Assembly: GCF_000472965.1 (NCBI RefSeq)
Contig: NZ_AXAU01000016.1
Span: 96,310-160,309, forward strand
Direction: 5' to 3'
DNA: 64,000 nt
Source: Bradyrhizobium murdochi
GTDB taxonomy: Bacteria; Pseudomonadota; Alphaproteobacteria; Rhizobiales; Xanthobacteraceae
Shown piece after piece: positions 33,426 through 43,292 of this stretch; position 1 is the stretch's first letter, and the number at the start of each line of letters is the position of its first letter. The position numbers and the translations under genes are program-made. The notes below the pieces were generated by a model. It made no database searches. It was given only the letters and a program-made list of their open reading frames with translations, and had not been told where the DNA came from.

Positions 33426-34808
33426 TCACGGCGCCTTCCTGATCTTGAAGCCGGCCAGATAGTCCTCCGGCTTCGCCGGATCGAACGTCTTGCCCATCAC
33501 TGAGAAGCTCTTGGTGGTGGCGGCGGGCGGCGTCAGTCCTGCTTCCTTCATCAGCTTGGCGGCGTCGGTGGCGAGATAGACCTGCGCGGCGATGCCGGCA
33601 TAGTCGATGTCGCCCTTGATCTGCCCCCAGCGCTTCATCTGGGTCATGATCCACACCGCAAACGACTGCCATGGGAACGGATCGAAATCGACGCGGTTCG
33701 GCTGCTGGACGATGTTGCCGAGCCCGTCGGCGAAGGTGCCGGTCAAAATCTGCTCCAGCACGATCGGCGGCTGGTTGAGATAGTTGGCCGGCGCGATTGC
33801 CGCCGCGATCTCCTTGCGGTTCTCCGCCTTGTGCGCGTACGCGGTGGCTTCAATGATCGATTTGAGCAGCGCGCCATAGGTATTCGGCATCGTGGTGACG
33901 AATTCCTTCGACGCGGCGAAGGCGCAGCACGGGTGCCCTTCCCAGATATCCTTGGTCAGGATGTGGATGAAGCCGGCGCCGTCAAACACCGCGCGCTGGT
34001 TCATCGGGTCGGGCCCGAGAAAGCCGTCGATGTTGTCGGCGCGCAGATTGGCGACCATTTCCGGCGGCGGCACCGCGCGGATCTGCACGTCGGCATCGGG
34101 ATCGATGCCGTGCTCGGCAAGGTAATAGCGCAGCAGGTAATTGTGCATCGAATAGTCGAAGGGTACGGCGAACTTGAAACCCTTCCAGTCCTTCGGATTG
34201 CGCTTGTCCTTGTGCTTGATCGACAGCGTGATCGCCTGGCCGTTGATGTTTTCCACGGCCGGCATGGTGTAGGGAATCGGATTGGAGCCGGCGCCCATGG
34301 TGATGGCGAGCGGCATCGGCGACAGCATGTGGGCAGCGTCGTATTCCTTGTTGATGGTCTTGTCGCGAATGACGGCCCAGCCGGCGGTCTTGATCACTTC
34401 GACGTTCAGGCCGTTCTTGGCATAGAACCCCATCGGCGCAGCCATGATGATCGGCGTGGCGCAGGTGATCGGGATGAAGCCGACCTTAAGGTCTTTCTTT
34501 TCCAGCGGCCCGCCTTGCGCGAACGCTTCCGTCGCCGTCTTGAGCGGGAAGAATTGCGACAATGCCGCCGCTGCGGTTGCCGCGCCCACCGACTTCAAAA
34601 ACGCGCGTCGCGCGACGTCCTGCGGGAACATCGCGCGCATCACGGCGGAAGCGACCACCCCTTCGTAGCGTTTCTGCTCGCTCTCGATGGCGGATTGGGC
34701 CTGCAGTTGGGCGGCCTGGTGCTCGGCCTCGCTGACATGCTGGCCGCAGCTACAGCCACCGGCATGAAGACGATGGTTGGGATCGAATGGATTGTCGAAG
34801 GTAGACAT
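33426..34808 (-). CDS. NrtA/CmpA-like ABC transporter substrate-binding protein, Tat type
   Basis: 460 residues from ATG 34808, with GGAGGG upstream. Residues 67-72 (RRAFLK) followed by SVGAATAAAALSQFFPL form a Tat signal, but it is preceded by an unusually long n-region that contains GGCSCGQH at 17-24. The mature domain is NrtA/CmpA-like: LKVGFIPITCATPIIMAAPM, AHMLSPMPLAITMGAG, DNIDGFLGPDPMNQRAVFDG, IWEGHPCCAFAASKEFV. These receptors bind nitrate, bicarbonate or cyanate; cyanate is favoured because cynS is in the operon. First gene of the operon, with a sigma-54-type promoter directly upstream. Confidence 0.88.
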   Translation of the reverse strand: MSTFDNPFDPNHRLHAGGCSCGQHVSEAEHQAAQLQAQSAIESEQKRYEGVVASAVMRAMFPQDVARRAFLKSVGAATAAAALSQFFPLKTATEAFAQGGPLEKKDLKVGFIPITCATPIIMAAPMGFYAKNGLNVEVIKTAGWAVIRDKTINKEYDAAHMLSPMPLAITMGAGSNPIPYTMPAVENINGQAITLSIKHKDKRNPKDWKGFKFAVPFDYSMHNYLLRYYLAEHGIDPDADVQIRAVPPPEMVANLRADNIDGFLGPDPMNQRAVFDGAGFIHILTKDIWEGHPCCAFAASKEFVTTMPNTYGALLKSIIEATAYAHKAENRKEIAAAIAPANYLNQPPIVLEQILTGTFADGLGNIVQQPNRVDFDPFPWQSFAVWIMTQMKRWGQIKGDIDYAGIAAQVYLATDAAKLMKEAGLTPPAATTKSFSVMGKTFDPAKPEDYLAGFKIRKAP

Positions 34809-34840
34809 CAGCCCTCCTGCGCGACGTTGCACCCTAATTA

Positions 34841-34856
34841 AGCAAGGCACATGCCA
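34841..34856 (-). promoter_or_regulatory. Sigma-54 (-24/-12) promoter of the cyanate operon
   Basis: On the minus strand, TGGCATGTGCCTTGCT matches the consensus TGGCAC-N5-TTGCA/T, with the invariant GG and GC correctly spaced. The predicted transcript start is near 34830, about 20 bases before the binding-protein ATG. The divergent gene encodes a sigma-54 activator. Confidence 0.8.
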
Positions 34857-34913
34857 GCCCGGCGCGCGGGCGACCGCGCTGATATCGCGGGGATTTTGCT
34901 GACATTGGCGATT

Positions 34914-34963
34914 ACGAAAATTCGTGATACACGAAAATTCGTAGCTCGATTACGAGTTTTCGG
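34914..34963. promoter_or_regulatory. Repeated ACGAAAATTCGT sites, candidate activator-binding sites
   Basis: Two identical copies of ACGAAAATTCGT (34914-34925 and 34931-34942, 17 bases apart) and a weaker one, ACGAGTTTTCGG (34952-34963). Each is an inverted ACGAA/TTCGT repeat. They lie about 60 to 110 bases upstream of the -24 element and just before the activator's own start codon, as expected for upstream activator sites that could also allow autoregulation. Confidence 0.65.
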
Positions 34964-34974
34964 AGTAATGATTG

Positions 34975-36897
<1,923 letters not shown>

Positions 36898-37007
36898 TTA
36901 GGGCGTGCACGTAAACTTCGGATTCCCACGGCAAAGCCGAAGGCACCCGGCTTGCGGCTTGTGGACCGGCAGCAGATATGACGGCTTCTTCAAACTAAGT
37001 TCTGGCT

Positions 37008-37436
37008 GTGAAAAAACTGAAGCTTCCATTTCTATCAGAACGGCACATCGGTTTTACGATCCCGAAAGCGGAAACGTTCTACATCTGCGATCATGATGTG
37101 GTTTGGCGAATCGCAATCGGATCGGATAATCCTGCCGTCGAGGTGACCGATCTTCAGCCCTATAAGTTCGTTGAAGACAGAGCGGATTTCTTGGGCTTGG
37201 TCTTTGACGGGTTGGCAGAGAATCAGCCGCTCTTACGCGTCGGCCCAAATGAAATCGTCTACGACTTCGACCCGAACAAGAACTTCGTCGCGGTCAAATA
37301 CGTGACTACTGGACAAAGTGGGGAAATCCAGTTTCCGATCTTTTCCGGCGCATGGTTTGCTGCCTCTTTGTCGGATGATGGCTGCTATCTGGTTTTGGCC
37401 GAGCCAGACGAGATTGCGCTATACAAGGTTGCCTAA
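37008..37436 (+). CDS. Hypothetical protein
   Basis: 142 residues from GTG 37008. Soluble and rich in beta-strand-forming residues (FTIPKAETFYICDHDVVWRI, EIVYDFDPNKNFVAVKYVTT, CYLVLAEPDEIALYKVA), with no signal peptide, membrane helix or motif I recognise. Base composition is noticeably lower in GC than the neighbours (for example TTC TAT CAG, ATT GCG CTA), which fits a recently acquired gene. The next gene shows the same bias. Confidence 0.6.
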   Translation: MKKLKLPFLSERHIGFTIPKAETFYICDHDVVWRIAIGSDNPAVEVTDLQPYKFVEDRADFLGLVFDGLAENQPLLRVGPNEIVYDFDPNKNFVAVKYVTTGQSGEIQFPIFSGAWFAASLSDDGCYLVLAEPDEIALYKVA

Positions 37437-37544
37437 CGTTTAGTGTTAGCCAGCAATGGGCGTGCCGAGCGATACATTCGACGGACGCTTGTGGCCAAGC
37501 CGACCGCCGTTTACATCCGCCTTTGACCAGTTGGAGACATCTAC

Positions 37545-37922
37545 GTGACTAGGCGTCCGACCGACATAATCACGGCCATGCTTGCACCGCTTGTATTCTT
37601 TGAGGGGCGGTGCAAGGACAAGGAAACGTTTCGAAAATTGATTACACTGGCGAATGAGAGGTCGCGGCGCAAGGAGGCGCACGCCCTGTTTTCTGAGATT
37701 AGGAAGAAGACGCTAGCAGCAGAAAAGCGCGGCGATCAGTTAGCTCTGGCTCAATACGCCTTCGAAGAGATTTGCGCCAAGACGCTCTACAACGTGACGG
37801 GTGAGCCCGCGCCGTTCGATCCCGACTCTCCGTTTTGGGTCTTGCCGCTTGCGCTAGAATTGGGACAGATGCTCGGCACCACAGACGGTGGCGAGATAAG
37901 CCCCCTGTTGGCAACAAAATAG
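37545..37922 (+). CDS. Hypothetical protein
   Basis: 125 residues from GTG 37545. Mostly helical and charged (ETFRKLITLANERSRRKEAH, EIRKKTLAAEKRGDQLALAQ), with an aromatic C-terminal part (PFDPDSPFWVLPLALELGQM). No recognised domain. Lower GC than the surroundings, like the gene before it, so both may have arrived together. No function suggested. Confidence 0.6.
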   Translation: MTRRPTDIITAMLAPLVFFEGRCKDKETFRKLITLANERSRRKEAHALFSEIRKKTLAAEKRGDQLALAQYAFEEICAKTLYNVTGEPAPFDPDSPFWVLPLALELGQMLGTTDGGEISPLLATK

Positions 37923-38018
37923 GTCTGCCGTCGGGCCCAAAGGCGACACGCATCAATGTTGGCTTGATAGTAGCCTTCCCAGCGAAAAGCGAACCTGACG
38001 TAATTACGAGTCCACGCG

Positions 38019-38630
38019 CTAGTAGCGTCGGCCGCCGACCGAGAACGACGAAGCGCCGGGCAGCGAGTTGAACTCGCTGTCGAGGCGGCCCGACTGCTGG
38101 ACGTAGCCGACGCCGAGCGACAGGCTGAGATTCGACGTCGCCTGGAATTCGACGCCGGCATTCACGCTGGAGATCGGCAGCGTGCCGGACTTGGAGTCGA
38201 ACGGCGCGAACGGGCCGCCGATGCCGGTATTGTATTTCAGCGTGTCGAACCCGGCATAGAAGGTGACGGGCAAGCCGCTATTCTTGAGGCTGTAGCCGAA
38301 CTGCACGCCTTCGCTATAGAGCGAGCCGAACCCGCCGAACGCACTCTGGCTGAGGCCAGTGAGACCCATGTTGCTACGCTGGCTGCCGACAAAAAAGCCG
38401 TTCGAAAAATTGTAGCGCGCATAGGACGAGCCGTTTCCGACCTCGCGGAAGTCGAAGCTCGGAAAATTGCCGTAAGCGTTCGGGCTCTCGCCCACATCCC
38501 CGCTGAAACCCATCGGCCAGCCTGGAATCCAGTAATTCACCGGCGAGGCTTGAGCGTGAGCGGCGCGTGCGCCAAGGCACAGCGTCGCCGCGACCAATAC
38601 GAGACCGAATTTGCGTGAAAACATCGACAT
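38019..38630 (-). CDS. Outer-membrane beta-barrel protein
   Basis: 203 residues from ATG 38630. Signal peptide SRKFGLVLVAATLCLGARAA ending in HAQA, followed by alternating aromatic/polar strands (SSYARYNFSNGFFVGSQRSN, GVQFGYSLKNSGLPVTFYAG, NAGVEFQATSNLSLSLGVGY) and an aromatic end (SVGGRRY). This pattern is that of a small outer-membrane barrel; with about 180 mature residues, eight strands would fit. The substrate or role is unknown. Isolated gene. Confidence 0.75.
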   Translation of the reverse strand: MSMFSRKFGLVLVAATLCLGARAAHAQASPVNYWIPGWPMGFSGDVGESPNAYGNFPSFDFREVGNGSSYARYNFSNGFFVGSQRSNMGLTGLSQSAFGGFGSLYSEGVQFGYSLKNSGLPVTFYAGFDTLKYNTGIGGPFAPFDSKSGTLPISSVNAGVEFQATSNLSLSLGVGYVQQSGRLDSEFNSLPGASSFSVGGRRY

Positions 38631-38767
38631 CCGCGACCACCCGACTGCGCCGCGATTATACGCAGCGGATATCGGGAACGCCAGAGCGGCGCGATGGCGC
38701 GGTTCCACCTGTTGGCGATGTTGCAGCCCGATCCGGTCGAATCAGGCTGCAAACATCAAACCGGTCC

Positions 38768-39646
38768 TCACGCCGCCTTGGTGGTGAGCTTGGCCTCCAT
38801 CGGCAGCCCCTCCTCGATCGGCAGCGCGGGATCGCGTGACCATTCGTTCCAGGAGCCGAAATACATCCGCACATCCTTCACGCCCGCGTTCTTCAAGGCG
38901 AGGAACGTGTTCGAGGCGCGCGCGCCCTTGAAGCAATAGAGATAGACCGGCGTATTCTGCGTGATGCCGACGGTGGCGCATTCCGCCAAAATCTCGTTCT
39001 TGGACTTGAAGCGCGGCCCTTCCGCGGTCGGCTTCATCATGCGGTACCATTCGAGCCAGACGGCGCCGGGGATGCGTCCCTTGCGCGGGCAGAAATCCTT
39101 CCCATACGGAGAAGAGCTTTCGCCGATCCACTCGTCGATGTCGCGCACATCGAGCAAGGCGATGCCGGGCTTGCCGACGGCGGCCAGCATGGTCTTGGCG
39201 TCGATCAGGATGTCGCCCGCTTCAGGCAGAACCGAGAACGACGCCTTCACCGGCGACGGCACGTCCTCGGTCACCGGCAGGCCTGCCGCCGCCCAGGCAT
39301 CGTAACCGCCATGCAGCACCTTGACCTTGGGATAGCCGAGCATGGTCAGCAGATAGTATCCGCGGCAGGACTGCCCAAAGCCGGAATTCATCGACTGCTC
39401 GTAGATGACGGCGGTCTCCTTGCCCGAAAGCCCGGCGGCGCCAAACGCATCGGCGAATTTCGTCTTCAGTTCGTGAATACCTTCCGGCGTCGAAGTCGCG
39501 AGATAGGTGAAGATTTCATGGACGTTGACGGCGTTCGGGAGATGCCCCGCGCCGTAAGCCTCGGGATTGCGGGTGTCGATGACGACACACGGCTCTTGCT
39601 TGAGGAATTCCGCGAGTTCGCCGGCAGTAATCAGAACGTCCGTCAT
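38768..39646 (-). CDS. Sulfurtransferase (tandem rhodanese, thiosulfate/3-mercaptopyruvate type)
   Basis: 292 residues with two rhodanese domains. The first (about 5-130, VVIDTRNPEAYGAGHLPNAV) is inactive-type, with Ser in its loop. The second (about 150-280, IALLDVRDIDEWIG) has the active Cys in VYLYCFKGARASNTFLALKN. It transfers sulfur from thiosulfate or mercaptopyruvate to cyanide or another acceptor. Last gene of a three-gene operon after OsmC and an acyl-CoA-dehydrogenase-like protein, with a 52-base gap. The CFKGAR loop differs from the CRxGxR loop common in thiosulfate sulfurtransferases, so the acceptor is uncertain. Confidence 0.88.
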   Translation of the reverse strand: MTDVLITAGELAEFLKQEPCVVIDTRNPEAYGAGHLPNAVNVHEIFTYLATSTPEGIHELKTKFADAFGAAGLSGKETAVIYEQSMNSGFGQSCRGYYLLTMLGYPKVKVLHGGYDAWAAAGLPVTEDVPSPVKASFSVLPEAGDILIDAKTMLAAVGKPGIALLDVRDIDEWIGESSSPYGKDFCPRKGRIPGAVWLEWYRMMKPTAEGPRFKSKNEILAECATVGITQNTPVYLYCFKGARASNTFLALKNAGVKDVRMYFGSWNEWSRDPALPIEEGLPMEAKLTTKAA

Positions 39647-39698
39647 GGCAGGCCTCTCCTGTTTCGTGGTTGCGGGTTGGGGTCGATCGGAAATCCCT

Positions 39699-40823
39699 TT
39701 AGTGCTCGTCGCCGGCCAGCATCTTGCGCAACTGCTTGGTGGCGGGCGTGACGATGGCGACGAAATAGGCTTCGCGCAGCCGCCGCTGGGCGCGGTGGCT
39801 CTTTAGGTAACCCCGCGCGCCGCAATGAAGCATCGCGGCATGCGCAGCCGCGACGCTGGCGTCGCCGAGCCGGAGCCGAAGCGCCACCACGCGCCGCCAA
39901 TAGCTGTCGTCGGAATTGTAGGGGTCGCGCGCCAGCGCCATCGTCTCCTTCTCGAACTCGGCATGGAGTTCACGGAACTGAATAGGCTGTTGCGGCAAAT
40001 AGCGATTGATATGGCTCAAGGGCGCGTCGACCTCGTCCATGATCTGAATGCAATCCTTGATCAGGCCGAGCGCCATGCCAGCCTGCAGCAGGATGAAGCC
40101 GGCGCGGATTTTCTTCACGAACGGTCCCGCCGGTTCGGCGAGGATCAGCTCATCCGGCACGAAGACGTCGCGGAACTGCACCGCATAGGTGCCGGTGCCA
40201 TCCATCGCGAGAAATGGTTTGCATGGCTGCAGCGTGATCGCGGGATCGGAGCAATCGGCAAGGAACATGACGATGCCGCCGCCCTCATCCTCGCGCTCGA
40301 AGATGGTGCCGAAGAAATGATCGGGACCGAGGTTCGACACCCAGGGCAACGCGCCGCGCACGATATAGCCGCCCTCGACTCTCCGCCCCCTCAGCTTCAA
40401 CTTTTCGATGCCGAAAAAACTCTTCATCGGGTTGGAGAGCCCGGTGCCGCCGAGAATCTCGCCGCTGGCAAACTTGCCGGCGAATTTGGCAACGAGTTCT
40501 GGATTGTTTGAATTCGAGGCGTACCAGACCAGCGTGTTCTGGCACCACGCCATGAAGGCAGTGGCGCCGCAGACCTCGCCGACCGCCGCGATCGATTGAA
40601 TGGCGCAGCGCAGGTCGGCCATGCCATTCGCTGGCTGGTGACTGCCCCATGCACCGACGTGCCCGAGCCGCCGCAGCAACGCATCCGGATAGACGGCGCC
40701 CTCGTCGATGGCCGCGGCCTGGGGTGCGAGTTCTCTACGCGCAATCGCCGCGACCTGATCCACGATCGATGCCGCGGGGAGATCTTCGGCAACTGCGAGC
40801 CGCGATACCGCCACTGAACCCAT
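39699..40823 (-). CDS. Acyl-CoA dehydrogenase family flavoprotein
   Basis: 374 residues from ATG 40823, with GGAGG upstream. Three-domain ACAD fold: helical N-terminus (VAAIARRELAPQAAAIDEGA), the FAD-binding TAFMAWCQNTLVW and GGTGLSNPMKSFFG segments, a beta domain (GGYIVRGALPWVSNLGPDHF) and C-terminal helices (AGMALGLIKDCIQIMDEVD). It resembles the SfnB/DszC-like monooxygenase branch more than true acyl-CoA dehydrogenases, by recollection. Sits between OsmC and a rhodanese, which suggests a role with a sulfur compound rather than fatty acids. Inferred only. Confidence 0.75.
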   Translation of the reverse strand: MGSVAVSRLAVAEDLPAASIVDQVAAIARRELAPQAAAIDEGAVYPDALLRRLGHVGAWGSHQPANGMADLRCAIQSIAAVGEVCGATAFMAWCQNTLVWYASNSNNPELVAKFAGKFASGEILGGTGLSNPMKSFFGIEKLKLRGRRVEGGYIVRGALPWVSNLGPDHFFGTIFEREDEGGGIVMFLADCSDPAITLQPCKPFLAMDGTGTYAVQFRDVFVPDELILAEPAGPFVKKIRAGFILLQAGMALGLIKDCIQIMDEVDAPLSHINRYLPQQPIQFRELHAEFEKETMALARDPYNSDDSYWRRVVALRLRLGDASVAAAHAAMLHCGARGYLKSHRAQRRLREAYFVAIVTPATKQLRKMLAGDEH

Positions 40824-40858
40824 GAGATCCTCCGCACCCCAGTGCTTGTTGCGACTGC

Positions 40859-41404
40859 TTATGCGCTGACTTCGAGATTGACCGGCCGCGTAAAGGTGTT
40901 GGCGACCGGCGACCATTTCTTGACGTGGGCGACCAGCGCATCGATCTCGCTCTTCGGAATGCCCTCGCATTCCATGTCGACCTTGACGCGCACATCGGTG
41001 AAGCCGACCGGCTTTTCGCTGACGTCGCCGGTGCCCCACACCGCCGTGATATTGAGGTCGCCTTCGAGCTCGAGTTCGAGCTTGTTGACGATCCAGCCGC
41101 GGTGCACGGCGTTGGCGTGCAGGCCGACCGCAAGGCACGAGCCGAGCGCGGCGAGCGAGGCTTCGGAAGGATTCGGCGCGGTGTCATCGCCCAAAAGGCC
41201 CGGCGGCTCGTCGACGATGTAGGGCGCGAGATTGCGGATGTAGTTGGCGTGACGGAACTTGCCCTCCGCCACCGTCCTGCACTTCAAGGTCTTGATGACC
41301 TTCGGATTGGCCTTGCCGTTGGCGATGAGCTGCTCCAGCCCGTTTTTGTCGATCGGGGCCAGGCAGCCCGTGAGCACCGTTTTTTGAGCGACCGCGGTCA
41401 TCAT
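40859..41404 (-). CDS. OsmC family protein
   Basis: 181 residues. OsmC/Ohr fold: a beta N-terminus with GKFRHANYIRNLAPYIVDEP, the first Cys region PNPSEASLAALGSCLAVGLH, and the long helix with the later AFVKKWSP-like segment (VAHVKKWSPVANTFTRPVNL). A Cys is present in LGSCLAV and another in DMECEGIP, the usual pair of the peroxide-reducing family. First gene of the operon; the TetR gene is divergent across 223 bases. Confidence 0.85.
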   Translation of the reverse strand: MMTAVAQKTVLTGCLAPIDKNGLEQLIANGKANPKVIKTLKCRTVAEGKFRHANYIRNLAPYIVDEPPGLLGDDTAPNPSEASLAALGSCLAVGLHANAVHRGWIVNKLELELEGDLNITAVWGTGDVSEKPVGFTDVRVKVDMECEGIPKSEIDALVAHVKKWSPVANTFTRPVNLEVSA

Positions 41405-41424
41405 TTCTCTCCCTTGGGTAGGAT

Positions 41425-41486
41425 ACCGAACGTTCTGTTTCCTGCATGAAGCGTGCCAGATCAGGCCGAAATCAAAAGCCGAACGT
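41425..41486. promoter_or_regulatory. Repeated CCGAACGT motif in the OsmC/TetR divergent region
   Basis: CCGAACGT occurs at 41425-41432, where it forms the perfect palindrome GAACGTTC, and again at 41479-41486, as GAACGTCT. The two lie close to the OsmC start in the 223-base divergent region. They are candidate operators for the TetR protein, on position only. Confidence 0.35.
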
Positions 41487-41627
41487 CTCTCGTCGCTTAG
41501 TGCGCCTGCCCGGAAATTGGTCAGCGCCGTGCTGCTCAGGCGCGAAGCAATTGCCGCGTGCTTGCGATTATTTTCGGCGCAAAGATGCGGCTTGATGATT
41601 GCGCCGCGCTCCGATTAACTGCGGCGC

Positions 41628-42287
41628 ATGGGCAAATCAGTTTCCAAGCGGAAAGCTGTCGCGGCGTCGGCCACAGGCGACGAGGAGTCCGCGCGCGGCC
41701 GCCTGCTCAGCGCGGCGACGCATCTGTTCTGCAAAAACGGCATCAACGCTACCGGCATCGATGCGATCATCGACGAGGCCGGCACGGCGAAGACCACGCT
41801 CTACAAATTGTTCGGATCGAAGACCAACCTCGTCAACGCTGTGCTGGAAAGCGAAGGTAAGGCCTGGCGCGAATGGTTCATCGGCGCGATGGAAAATGGC
41901 GGCGGCGATGCGCAGACGAAGCTGAAGCGGATTTTTCCGGCGCTGAAGCGCTGGTTCGCCGAAGAACGCTTCTATGGCTGCCCCTTCATCAATGCGGTTG
42001 CCGAGCACGACAAGGACGCCAAGCAGTTCCGCAGTATTGCGCTGCGCCACAAGAAGGTGGTGCTGGCGCACATCGAAAAGCTCGCCACTGAGATGGGCGC
42101 GGCCGAGCCGCAGGTGCTGGCCCATCAACTCGCGCTGTTAATAGACGGCGCCATCGTCGCCGCCATGGTCACGCGCGATCCCGCCGTCGCGGATACTGCA
42201 GGGCTTGCGGCGGCCAATCTGTTCGGGCCTTCCAGGGTGAAGAAGACGAAGCGCGCCGGTAACCCTGCGGAGCTTGTCGCCGTCTGA
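41628..42287 (+). CDS. TetR-family transcriptional regulator
   Basis: 219 residues. N-terminal HTH at about 22-70 (SARGRLLSAATHLFCKNGIN, ATGIDAIIDEAGTAKTTLYK, LFGSKTNLVNAVLESEG) and a helical ligand domain (YGCPFINAVAEHDKDAKQFR). A basic tail, RVKKTKRAGN, ends the protein. It is divergent from the OsmC operon and probably represses it. Its stop lies 6 bases from the convergent DUF2182 stop. Confidence 0.9.
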   Translation: MGKSVSKRKAVAASATGDEESARGRLLSAATHLFCKNGINATGIDAIIDEAGTAKTTLYKLFGSKTNLVNAVLESEGKAWREWFIGAMENGGGDAQTKLKRIFPALKRWFAEERFYGCPFINAVAEHDKDAKQFRSIALRHKKVVLAHIEKLATEMGAAEPQVLAHQLALLIDGAIVAAMVTRDPAVADTAGLAAANLFGPSRVKKTKRAGNPAELVAV

Positions 42288-42293
42288 GGCGAG

Positions 42294-43088
42294 CTACAGC
42301 GATGCGGAATCCGTAACGACAAGACTGCGCGCCAGCACCACCCCGCCGGCCAGGATCAGGCCCACACCTGCGATGCGGCTGAGCCACGGGCTGCGTGCCA
42401 GCAGTTTCTCGAAGGCGACATAGATCGCGACCGCCGCGATCCACACCAGGTTCATCACGCCGGCAACGAACAGCAGCGCCATCAAAAACCAGCAACAGCC
42501 GACACAGTAGGTGCCGTGCCGAAAACCCATGCGCAGCGCGCCCATGGCGCCCGGTTGCCAATAGCGGCTGAGAAAGAACACCGGGCTTTGGCAGTAGCGC
42601 AGGCACGCGCGCTTGACCGGTGTGAGCTGATAGAGCCCGGCGGCAACCAGGATGATCCCGGCGAGTATGCTGCTGGTGCTCGCCATCATGCCGGACAGCA
42701 GCCCGGCCTGGTCGAGTGCCCACTGCACCGCGACCGCGGCGAGGCTAAAGCCGGCCCATATCAGGAGATAGCCGGCGAGAAAGAGCCAGCTCGTGAAGAC
42801 GGGATTTTCGATCGCCTGCCTGCGCTTGATTGCCGTAAACAGCAGCACCATTGGCGCCGCGCTCGGCACCATCATCGCGATCATCATCACCCACCACATC
42901 GCAAATATCAGCATAGCCTGCGAGGGCGACCATGGCTCGGGGTCCATTGGCATGTCGGCCATGCTCATGTCGATGCCGGCGCCGGCGACCAGATAGCCCC
43001 AGGCGAAGGCGACGACGGCAGCCATGCCGAATGCCACGATCAGGCGATCGTGGCGCAAAGCCTGTTCAAGCGCAGAGGTCCCGGACAT
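42294..43088 (-). CDS. DUF2182 integral membrane protein
   Basis: 264 residues from ATG 43088, with GGAGG upstream. About seven membrane helices. Carries the Met-rich segment MSMADMPMDPEPWSPSQAML, WWVMMIAMMVPSAAPMVLLF and FRHGTYCVGCCWFLMALLF, the last two of which mark this family of predicted metal-binding membrane proteins. Met and Cys clusters suggest copper or another soft metal; this is inference. Located 204 bases after the DUF1326 gene on the same strand, and the two families often occur together. Confidence 0.85.
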   Translation of the reverse strand: MSGTSALEQALRHDRLIVAFGMAAVVAFAWGYLVAGAGIDMSMADMPMDPEPWSPSQAMLIFAMWWVMMIAMMVPSAAPMVLLFTAIKRRQAIENPVFTSWLFLAGYLLIWAGFSLAAVAVQWALDQAGLLSGMMASTSSILAGIILVAAGLYQLTPVKRACLRYCQSPVFFLSRYWQPGAMGALRMGFRHGTYCVGCCWFLMALLFVAGVMNLVWIAAVAIYVAFEKLLARSPWLSRIAGVGLILAGGVVLARSLVVTDSASL

Positions 43089-43173
43089 GGACTTAACCTC
43101 CGCCACCGAGCCGGCGCGTCGAAATGCCGTCTCCGATGCAGCGCTAGTTCTACTGCGTCATAACTGCTCAAAC

Positions 43174-43276
43174 CCCTCATCCTGAGGAGCCCGCAGTGCG
43201 GGCGTCTCGAAGGATGTAGGCCACAGACGGGGCCTCATGGTTCGAGACGCGCTTCGCACTCCTCACCATGAGGGAC
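43174..43276. repeat. Dispersed palindromic repeat (CCTCAT...ATGAGG)
   Basis: CCCCTCATCCTGAGGAG, CGTCTCGAAGGATG, CCTCATGGTTCGAGACG and CTCACCATGAGGGA form two nested hairpins of a repeat type that is frequent in Bradyrhizobium genomes. Lies between the DUF1326 and DUF2182 genes. Confidence 0.7.
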
Positions 43277-43292
43277 TTGTGACCCAGCCGCG

